10,935 bases of DNA from a bacterium (GTDB lineage: Bacteria > Patescibacteriota > Minisyncoccia > Ryanbacterales > 2-02-FULL-48-12): the NCBI GenBank assembly GCA_005239605.1, contig SBBS01000071.1, forward strand, positions 1 to 10,935. Direction: 5' to 3'. Below the pieces are notes generated by a model. It was not told where the DNA came from, did no database searches, and worked only from the letters and a program-made list of their open reading frames with translations. This document shows positions 6,091 to 10,935 of this stretch, one piece after another. Numbering within the stretch: the first letter of the stretch is position 1; each line of letters begins with the position of its first letter. Both the position numbers and the translations under genes were made by a program.

Positions 6091-7085
6091 AAATCGCAAT
6101 TAACGGGTTTGGGCGCATTGGCCGTTCGTTTTTCCGAGCCGCTCATGGTTTGAAAGAGTTTGACATTGTTGCCGTCAATGATTTAACCGACACAAAAACA
6201 CTTGTGTATCTTTTAAAGTACGATTCGGTGTATGGGCGATACAGCAAAGAAGTGAGCTCAAATGAGACGGGTATTATTGTAGACGGCAAAAAGATAAAAG
6301 TGTTTGCCCAAAAAGATCCTGCTCAATTGCCATGGGGCGACATGAGCATTGACGTAGTGGTGGAATCCACAGGGTTTTTCACCGATGGCGCAAAAGCGAA
6401 AGCGCATCTGGACGCGGGGACAAAGCGGGTGGTTATTACGGCACCTGCCAAGGGCGGTGTTCCCACACTTTTGGTTGGGGTAAATGATGACGGATTTCGG
6501 AATCCCGCGCCCATAACATGCAACGCATCATGTACGACAAATTCCGTAGCGCCCGTGATGCGAATTTTAATGGACACGTTTGGCATTGAAAAAGCTGGCA
6601 TGGTTACGGTGCATGGGTACACTGCAACCCAAAAACTTGTAGACGGGCCGGATGCAAAAGACCTGCGCCGCGGGCGCGCAGCCGCCGTGAATATTATGCC
6701 GTCTACCACAGGCGCGGCTGAGGCGGTAATTCAATCTATTCCCGAACTTGAAGGAAAATTTGATGCCATCGCGATGCGCGTGCCGGTGATTACCGGGTCA
6801 CTGTCGGCGATAACGGTTTTGGTGGAAAAGCATGTTTCTGTTGAAGATGTAAACACCGTGTTTAAAAAAGCGGCTGAAGATTCTCGATGGTCAAAAATTC
6901 TTGCCGTTACAGAAGATCCGATTGTGTCTACGGATATTATCGGCCAACCGTATGGCGCCATTGTGGATTTTTCACTTACCAAAGTTGTGGACGGGAACCT
7001 GCTGCAGGTCTTTTCATGGTACGACAACGAGGCCGGCTATACGGCCACGTTGGTGGAGCATGTGCGACGGGTGGCGGAGCAATGA
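6087..7085 (+). CDS. gap: Glyceraldehyde-3-phosphate dehydrogenase, type I
   Basis: A 332-residue phosphorylating GAPDH that converts glyceraldehyde-3-phosphate, phosphate and NAD+ to 1,3-bisphosphoglycerate in glycolysis (cytoplasm). Motifs are N-G-F-G-R-I-G-R (6-13), D32 in V-N-D-L (favours NAD+), the catalytic C149 in A-S-C-T-T-N-S, H176 in H-G-Y-T-A-T-Q, the phosphate-binding loop S-T-T-G-A-A (206-211), R231 in M-R-V-P, and the C-terminal W-Y-D-N-E-A-G-Y (311-318). Cys149 and His176 fall on the standard numbering. The usual Trp of N-E-W-G-Y is Ala here. The ATG at 6087 is chosen because M-K-I-A-I-N-G-F-G is the family start; the frame is open further upstream but lies inside hepT. No terminator follows directly. 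The last 15 codons recur, with a different ending, at 8110-8154. Confidence 0.95.
   Translation: MKIAINGFGRIGRSFFRAAHGLKEFDIVAVNDLTDTKTLVYLLKYDSVYGRYSKEVSSNETGIIVDGKKIKVFAQKDPAQLPWGDMSIDVVVESTGFFTDGAKAKAHLDAGTKRVVITAPAKGGVPTLLVGVNDDGFRNPAPITCNASCTTNSVAPVMRILMDTFGIEKAGMVTVHGYTATQKLVDGPDAKDLRRGRAAAVNIMPSTTGAAEAVIQSIPELEGKFDAIAMRVPVITGSLSAITVLVEKHVSVEDVNTVFKKAAEDSRWSKILAVTEDPIVSTDIIGQPYGAIVDFSLTKVVDGNLLQVFSWYDNEAGYTATLVEHVRRVAEQ
7040..7066 (+). repeat. Direct repeat A, copy 1 (3' end of gap)
   Basis: These 27 bases recur at 8109-8135 with a single difference (A at 7047 against G at 8116). Identity stops abruptly on both sides: bases 7030-7039 do not match 8099-8108, and after 7066 the two copies drift apart (R-R-V-A-E-Q against R-R-I-G-N-L at protein level). 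The two copies flank the DUF6922/AbiEii cassette and are 1,069 bases apart. Confidence 0.85.
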
Positions 7086-7111
7086 CACCCTTCTGGTATC
7101 TGTATGCAAAA

Positions 7112-7122
7112 TATGCTACAAT
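7112..7122 (+). promoter_or_regulatory. Extended -10 promoter for the DUF6922/AbiEii pair
   Basis: TATGCTACAAT contains TGC followed by the -10 hexamer TACAAT (7117-7122). It matches the element at 1725-1735 at 9 of 11 positions. The predicted start near 7129 lies four bases before the ATG at 7133, so the mRNA would be nearly leaderless. This gives the cassette its own promoter, independent of gap. Confidence 0.6.
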
Positions 7123-7132
7123 GTGGTCATCT

Positions 7133-7390
7133 ATGGCTCAAAAATCAGCAAGAAAATCTATCAAATTCCGGCAATCTCTTTTTTGGGATGTTGATCCAAA
7201 AACAATAGATCTGGAGAGGAACGCCAAATATATTATTGAGCGGACGCTTGAGTTCGGGAATGATGATGAAGTGCGCTGGATGTGGTCGCATTATTCGCCA
7301 GAACTCATTCGCGATGTTGTTGATAATCGACGTGGTCTTCGTTCAACAGTCAAACCTCTATGGGAAGCCCTGACGTCAAAAACAAGCTAA
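7133..7390 (+). CDS. Small DUF6922-like protein, putative antitoxin partner of AbiEii
   Basis: An 85-residue protein with a basic start (M-A-Q-K-S-A-R-K-S-I-K-F) and a body that reads like the DUF6922 family: S-L-F-W-D-V-D-P (15-22), an I-I-E-R-T-L-E-F-G segment (34-42), W-M-W-S-H-Y (48-53), and L-I-R-D-V-V-D-N-R-R-G-L-R (57-69). Small proteins of this kind commonly sit immediately before AbiEii-type nucleotidyltransferases, where they probably serve as antitoxin or regulator. Its 3' end overlaps the next gene by 31 bases. ATG 7133 is preferred; an in-frame ATG at 7121 lies within the -10 element. The family name comes from recognition, not a search, and the antitoxin role is inferred from position. 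The last seven codons (A-L-T-S-K-T-S) are read in a second frame by the AbiEii gene. Confidence 0.7.
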   Translation: MAQKSARKSIKFRQSLFWDVDPKTIDLERNAKYIIERTLEFGNDDEVRWMWSHYSPELIRDVVDNRRGLRSTVKPLWEALTSKTS

Positions 7391-8040
7391 TCTGGCGTAC
7401 AGAAACTCTACCGCCCGAGACGCTTCATGCTCTGGACTTATTGGCAAGCTGGAATTGGTTAAAGAAAAGTGATTGGTATCTGGCGGGTGGAACAGCTCTT
7501 GCGCTCTATGTGGGGCACAGGCAGTCCGTTGATCTTGATTTTTTTTCGCCGCGTGGAACTTTCTCAACCGGCCCGCTGTTAAACTACTTTAAAAATACTG
7601 TATGGAAGACCTCCGTCTCCGAAGCGGGGACTCTCTATGGAACTTTACTGCAAGCAAAAGTGAGTTTTATCGCGTATCCATTTTTTAAGCGCGCTGATAT
7701 ACCTCAATGGTATGGCAACATACGAGTGCTTACACCTAAAGACATCGCTGTGATGAAAATTATTGCCATAAGCCAGCGAGGGCGTAAGCGAGACTTTGTT
7801 GATCTTTTCTGGTATGTACAAAATTATGAGCCGCTTATTGCTGTTATAAAGAAACTCCCTGCTCAATATCCAACTGTTGCGCATAATTATCACCATATCT
7901 TGGAAAGTATGATGTATTTTGCTGACGCGGAGGATGATCCGATGCCAAGACTTTTCTTTCATGCCGATTGGAAAACCATTAAAGCGTATTTTCAAAAAGA
8001 AATCCCTCAGATTACAAAAGAATTACTGCAATTAGAATAA
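7360..8040 (+). CDS. Nucleotidyltransferase, AbiEii/AbiGii toxin family
   Basis: A 226-residue nucleotidyltransferase-fold protein. The core motif is L-A-G-G-T-A-L-A-L-Y (41-50) followed by G-H-R-Q-S-V-D58-L-D60-F-F, the AbiEii form of the metal-binding D-x-D. Further family features are T-P-K-D-I-A-V-M-K-I (125-134) and R-K-R-D-F-V-D-L-F (142-150). Characterised members add nucleotides to tRNA or other acceptors and act as toxins in abortive-infection or toxin-antitoxin systems; the target here is unknown. It is paired with the DUF6922-like gene by a 31-base overlap and its catalytic motifs look intact. The ATG at 7360 is the only early in-frame start with the complete N-terminus. The gene stops three bases before the CBS-like remnant. 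The cassette lies between two copies of the gap 3' end. Confidence 0.85.
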   Translation: MGSPDVKNKLIWRTETLPPETLHALDLLASWNWLKKSDWYLAGGTALALYVGHRQSVDLDFFSPRGTFSTGPLLNYFKNTVWKTSVSEAGTLYGTLLQAKVSFIAYPFFKRADIPQWYGNIRVLTPKDIAVMKIIAISQRGRKRDFVDLFWYVQNYEPLIAVIKKLPAQYPTVAHNYHHILESMMYFADAEDDPMPRLFFHADWKTIKAYFQKEIPQITKELLQLE

Positions 8041-8042
8041 GA

Positions 8043-8108
8043 TTAAGAGATATCATGACCAAAGACGTTATTTCCGTTCACCCGGAGGATGCCGTGATTA
8101 ATGCCGCG
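8043..8108 (+). pseudogene. Truncated 5' end of a CBS-domain gene
   Basis: This reads L-R-D-I-M-T-K-D-V-I-S-V-H-P-E-D-A-V-I-N-A-A, a typical beginning of a CBS domain (adenosyl-nucleotide-binding regulatory module). The sequence D-I-M-T-K-D-V-I-S-V-H is identical in protein to the CBS gene start at 10903-10935, while six third-codon bases differ. After A-A (8103-8108) the CBS pattern stops and the gap tail begins in another frame. The open frame from ATG 8055 continues to 8240 but runs through the gap tail and a terminator, so it is not a working gene. This is a relic about 20 codons long. Confidence 0.8.
8049..8081 (+). repeat. Direct repeat B, copy 1 (CBS gene start)
   Basis: It matches 10903-10935 at 27 of 33 bases. 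All six differences are synonymous third positions over 11 codons. The match may continue beyond the window end at 10935. Such a pattern indicates two paralogous CBS genes that diverged under protein-level selection, not a recent copy. Confidence 0.8.
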
Positions 8109-8135
8109 TACGGCCGCGTTGGTGGAGCATGTGCG
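8109..8135 (+). repeat. Direct repeat A, copy 2 (displaced gap 3' end)
   Basis: It is the partner of 7040-7066, with 26 of 27 bases identical. It joins directly to the CBS remnant on its left. Its right side continues as a gap-like C-terminus to a stop and a terminator. Confidence 0.85.
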
Positions 8136-8154
8136 GAGGATAGGGAACTTATAG
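8110..8154 (+). pseudogene. Remnant of a gap 3' end with its own stop codon
   Basis: In the gap reading frame this encodes T-A-A-L-V-E-H-V-R-R-I-G-N-L and stop (TAG 8152-8154). The intact gene ends T-A-T-L-V-E-H-V-R-R-V-A-E-Q. The last four residues differ but remain plausible for a GAPDH C-terminus. The frame differs from that of the CBS remnant just upstream. It carries no start and no catalytic region, so it can only be the leftover end of a second gap gene or the original end of the present one. Confidence 0.75.
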
Positions 8155-8158
8155 TTAT

Positions 8159-8180
8159 ACACACCCGGGTGTGTTTTTTT
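8159..8180 (+). terminator. Intrinsic terminator behind the displaced gap tail
   Basis: ACACACCCGGGTGTGT (8159-8174) is a perfect palindrome that folds as a 6-bp stem with a CCGG loop, followed by seven T (8174-8180). It begins four bases after the stop codon of the gap-tail remnant, which suggests that it was once the terminator of a gap gene. It now ends transcripts from the AbiEii cassette and insulates the surface-protein gene. Confidence 0.85.
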
Positions 8181-8192
8181 ATTACTCCCACC

Positions 8193-8203
8193 TATGATAT
8201 TCT
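8193..8203 (+). promoter_or_regulatory. Predicted extended -10 promoter for the surface protein gene
   Basis: TATGATATTCT has TGA followed by the -10 hexamer TATTCT (8198-8203). It lies 13 bases after the preceding terminator. The predicted start near 8210 leaves an AT-rich leader of about 27 bases without a clear Shine-Dalgarno sequence. Confidence 0.45.
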
Positions 8204-8236
8204 GAAGATAGTTATTAAAAGATTTAATTTTTCATT

Positions 8237-10891
8237 ATGAGTAATGTTTTGAAACGTTTTGCAATTTCTTTGGGAATTGCCATTTTGCCGTTTTTTGCGT
8301 TTGCGCAAAGCGACAATAGCGCATATCTTGCGTCTCTGTTTAATCAGGTGCGCGCGCTTCAACAGCAGATTAATATCTTGTTGGCGCAGTTATCTGCGTA
8401 TCGGTCGCAGAGTGTGGGGCAGATAGCCGGTTCCCTTTCAACATACGGACAAATTTCAAATATGGCAACTACTTCACCGGAAACCGAGCTTGTGATAGCG
8501 GACGATCCCGGCTCGTCTTTTCGCGTGGGAACGCCTTCCGCCAAATGGGTCGCGCAATCGTTTGTAGCAGCAAGCAGTTCTCCTATAACAGGCGTAAGTT
8601 TTGCTTTGGCGCGGAAAGGAAATCCGGCATATCCGCTCACTGTTTCATTGCGGACTGATATCAAAGGCGCGGATATCGCATCCGTAACCATAACACCACA
8701 AAATGTGTCGGATAATAGTCTTGCGCCTACATGGGTATCCGCAACTTTTTCCTCCTCTCCCGTTTCTGTAATGGGAGGCATGATGTATTATATTGTTGTT
8801 TCAAACATGAATGGAGAGGGCGCCGGCAGTTCCTATTTTAGATGGGTGGTGAGCGACCGCGTCAATCCTTATGCAGACGGTATGTTGTGGAACCACGCGG
8901 GCGGCAAGCATCCCAAGTATGATGCACTGCTTAAGGTGAGGTTTGGAAAAAGTGCGGGATTTCAAGTTTTGGAGCCCAATGGAGGAGAGGTTTGGCGCAC
9001 AAATACTACAGGGTCTATTTTATGGGCTGGTAGTGGAGGCGCTGTTCAGATTTTGCTTTTTCCGTGGTCTGCCAAAGGTCCGGGAACGCATTCTCCTACG
9101 GCAGTTATCGCCACCAGTACTCCTAACATCGGTGCGCTTGATTGGAAAATACCTACCTCTATACCAACAGGTGAGTATTTTGTAAGAGTATTTTGCATTT
9201 TAGAATGTGCCCACGATATAAATTTACTTGATGACAGTGATGGGCCGTTTTCTATTATTTCACAGGGTGGTACCAATGAGTTAATTATAGCTCCCATACA
9301 AGGGCTTGATAAAATGGTTGTCGCGGGATCAAACGGAGTGGAGTTGGCAAGAATACAACTTGATGCGCAACAGGCGCAAGAAAACGTAAAAATTGTGCAG
9401 GCGCGTATCATTGCGGATGTTGTTATTGGAGATTTGGATAATTTCCAGTCGCTTCAGCTTTTTGACGGGTCTACGCCGCTCAACACAGGATCAAATGTTC
9501 TAAACCCCGCTGGCACGGTTTATGGCGCTGACAAGGAGCTTATTTTTAATCTTGACTCACCGGGCATTGTTGTATCAAAAGGGACCTCAAAAAATATTAT
9601 TTTAAGGGGTAATCTAACGACAGGCGCGCAGACGGGAGATAAAATAAAGTTTGATTTTTCCAGTCCTTTATCTGGCGGAGGGTGGCTTGTTAGTGGTGTG
9701 GAGAGCGGCAGAGCAATAGAGGAAAATACACTGAATATCCCCGGCTCTCTTGTTACAGTAACTAAAAACGGCGGCTGGTCAATTACGGTAGCGCCTTCTC
9801 AACCTACCGAAAAATGGGTTGCGGCCGGAAGCGTGAATGTGCCGATAAATGTGCTTCGCTTTATCGCGACAACGGAAGATTTTGCCTTAACGGATTTGCG
9901 GCTTCAATTGAAACAACCGGCAACGGCGGCAGATATAGCAAAGATATCTTTATGGGACGGCGCTGTGAAAATTGCGGAAAAAACACCCTCATTTGTTAAC
10001 GGAGTTGAAGATTTTACATTCCCGACAAGCGGGCCCGGTTCGTTTGTAATTCTCAAGGATTCATTTAAAGAAATGACTATAAAGGTTACCGTGGCGGGAA
10101 TAGGGCAGGGGCTTCCGGGAACTGCGGGCAGGTTCATTGTGATTGATTTTGATGGTGATGGCACGCCGCTTGGCAAAAATAAGGCTCTTGGCCAATCTTC
10201 CGGCATATCAGCCCATGCAAGCACAGCCGTGGACACGAGTTCGTCCGGAATCCGATACTTCCGATCTGTGCCAACATTGGAACGCGTGGCGCTTCCAGTA
10301 ACAGCGCTTACATCTGGTAATCATGTAATCTATAAGATGAAGGTTACAGCAGACCCGGCGTATAATGTTGCAGTGCACAAGTTTACTTTCTCTATAGCTA
10401 CAACGGGTATTACCTCTTTCCAATCTTCTGTACCAAGCTTTACGCTTTGGAACGCAACCGACAACAGGCGGGTGGCGGCGGCAACGGGCGCGGCGGCAGC
10501 ATTCTTTGCGGAACAAGGCAACTACGATAAAAGCGGGCAGATCGTTGTGCGTATCCATGCTGATAATACCGACCTTCCAAGCGGTCAGTGTACATCAGCT
10601 AACTGTTGGGACATCATTCCAAGAGGCCTGTCGCGCATCTATGAACTTCGTGCTGATATAACTACTGATGGTACGGGTGATTTAGTTACAACAAAACTTC
10701 AGGGAGATTTCAACAGTATCAGTATGGGGAATATAAGTGTTGTGGATGGATTGGGAAGCCGCTTGATTTGGTCCGACTTCTCCGCCGATGCGACAACAAC
10801 GCACAGCGTGTATACTGCCGATTGGATGAACGGTTTCAAAGTTCCCGGGCTTCCTTTCACGGGGCTGGATTCATCAACACTTTCAAACTAA
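8237..10891 (+). CDS. Large secreted multidomain surface protein
   Basis: An 884-residue protein with a signal peptide (K-R then a hydrophobic core 8-20, likely cleaved after A-F-A at 21-23) and no other membrane segment. Next is a Gln-rich helix (about 28-58, L-Q-Q-Q-I-N-I-L-L-A-Q-L) probably forming a coiled coil. Residues about 83-237 form a beta-rich domain resembling carbohydrate-binding or choice-of-anchor modules. Residues about 242-341 match the Kre9/KNH-like domain (V-L-E-P-N-G-G-E-V-W at 244-253, W-K-I-P at 303-306, D-D-S-D-G-P-F-S-I at 332-340). Three divergent beta-rich repeats follow (about 348-510, 515-680 and 681-825), and the C-terminus has I-W-S-D-F-S (844-849) and D-W-M-N-G-F (862-867) followed by L-P. 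I know similar endings from other Patescibacteria surface proteins. A role in the cell envelope or in attachment is inferred. The stop TAA shares its last A with the ATG of the next gene. Confidence 0.8.
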   Translation: MSNVLKRFAISLGIAILPFFAFAQSDNSAYLASLFNQVRALQQQINILLAQLSAYRSQSVGQIAGSLSTYGQISNMATTSPETELVIADDPGSSFRVGTPSAKWVAQSFVAASSSPITGVSFALARKGNPAYPLTVSLRTDIKGADIASVTITPQNVSDNSLAPTWVSATFSSSPVSVMGGMMYYIVVSNMNGEGAGSSYFRWVVSDRVNPYADGMLWNHAGGKHPKYDALLKVRFGKSAGFQVLEPNGGEVWRTNTTGSILWAGSGGAVQILLFPWSAKGPGTHSPTAVIATSTPNIGALDWKIPTSIPTGEYFVRVFCILECAHDINLLDDSDGPFSIISQGGTNELIIAPIQGLDKMVVAGSNGVELARIQLDAQQAQENVKIVQARIIADVVIGDLDNFQSLQLFDGSTPLNTGSNVLNPAGTVYGADKELIFNLDSPGIVVSKGTSKNIILRGNLTTGAQTGDKIKFDFSSPLSGGGWLVSGVESGRAIEENTLNIPGSLVTVTKNGGWSITVAPSQPTEKWVAAGSVNVPINVLRFIATTEDFALTDLRLQLKQPATAADIAKISLWDGAVKIAEKTPSFVNGVEDFTFPTSGPGSFVILKDSFKEMTIKVTVAGIGQGLPGTAGRFIVIDFDGDGTPLGKNKALGQSSGISAHASTAVDTSSSGIRYFRSVPTLERVALPVTALTSGNHVIYKMKVTADPAYNVAVHKFTFSIATTGITSFQSSVPSFTLWNATDNRRVAAATGAAAAFFAEQGNYDKSGQIVVRIHADNTDLPSGQCTSANCWDIIPRGLSRIYELRADITTDGTGDLVTTKLQGDFNSISMGNISVVDGLGSRLIWSDFSADATTTHSVYTADWMNGFKVPGLPFTGLDSSTLSN

Positions 10892-10935
10892 TGAATGTAA
10901 CCGACATAATGACAAAAGATGTTATCTCCGTTCAT
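10891..10935 (+). CDS. CBS-domain protein, 5' end only (runs off the window)
   Basis: Fifteen codons are visible: M-N-V-T-D-I-M-T-K-D-V-I-S-V-H. The D-I-M-T-K-D-V sequence is the usual first strand and turn of a CBS domain, which binds adenosyl nucleotides and often controls a partner protein. The ATG overlaps the stop of the surface-protein gene by one base (TAATG), so the two are probably translationally coupled. The remnant at 8043-8108 is a paralog of this start. Length and further domains lie outside the window. Confidence 0.75.
   Translation, partial: MNVTDIMTKDVISVH
10903..10935 (+). repeat. Direct repeat B, copy 2 (CBS gene start, cut by window end)
   Basis: Partner of 8049-8081, with 27 of 33 bases identical and the same 11 residues encoded. 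The right limit is the end of the window, not a boundary seen in the sequence. Confidence 0.8.

Noticed and set aside
7067..8108. Transposase or insertion sequence carrying the AbiEii cassette
   Set aside because: No transposase or integrase gene and no terminal inverted repeats are visible between the gap-tail copies.
8055..8240. 61-codon open frame beginning M-T-K-D-V-I-S-V-H
   Set aside because: Only the first 18 codons are CBS-like. The rest reads through the gap tail in the wrong frame and through a terminator, so it is a relic and not a gene.
8359..8781. 140-codon open frame on the minus strand
   Set aside because: It mirrors the well-supported signal-peptide and first domain of the surface protein, and has no recognisable motif.
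8237..10891. CRISPR-like or tandem DNA repeats in the surface protein gene
   Set aside because: The three internal repeats are visible only as weak protein-level similarity. I see no regularly spaced identical DNA units anywhere in the window.

Overview
The window looks like a piece of a Patescibacteria (Candidate Phyla Radiation) genome, probably of the Parcubacteria type. The grounds are an 80-residue ATP synthase epsilon subunit, a large secreted surface protein of the kind common in that group, tight gene packing with ATGA and TAATG overlaps, intergenic DNA of the AATTTTCAAT type, and few Shine-Dalgarno sequences. No rRNA marker is present, so the placement is an inference from gene content. 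All supported genes lie on the + strand.

Layout. Bases 1-122 are non-coding, with small palindromes and an AT-rich repeat, followed by a short atpC (123-365). A PLP enzyme of the Cys/Met trans-sulfuration fold follows (460-1671) and ends in a clear intrinsic terminator (1678-1704). Next come an FAD/NAD(P) oxidoreductase (1742-3031) overlapping by ATGA with a membrane-anchored DUF4015 putative glycoside hydrolase (3028-4230), and then a thioredoxin-reductase-like protein (4257-5180) whose NAD(P) domain resembles AhpF. The following genes are tightly packed: MntA antitoxin (5192-5626), HepT toxin (5632-6090), glyceraldehyde-3-phosphate dehydrogenase (6087-7085), a small DUF6922-like protein (7133-7390) and an AbiEii-type nucleotidyltransferase (7360-8040). 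A central glycolytic gene is therefore sandwiched between two nucleotidyltransferase-based toxin-antitoxin modules and overlaps the toxin gene of the first.

The most unusual stretch is 8043-8180. Here the 5' end of a CBS-domain gene is joined directly to a second copy of the 3' end of gap, followed by an intrinsic terminator. The gap 3' end at 7040-7066 is repeated at 8109-8135 (26 of 27 bases identical) with sharply different flanks. The CBS start at 8049-8081 recurs at 10903-10935, with all 11 codons encoding the same residues. The AbiEii cassette therefore lies between two direct copies of the gap 3' end. This fits either a small integrated island that replaced the gap tail or the scar of a larger tandem duplication and deletion.

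A large secreted multidomain protein (8237-10891) fills the right side and overlaps by one base the start of a CBS-domain gene that runs off the window. Five starts are preceded by an extended -10 promoter (TGN-TANNNT). At two of them the predicted transcription start coincides with the A of the ATG, and at a third it lies four bases before it, which suggests leaderless transcripts.
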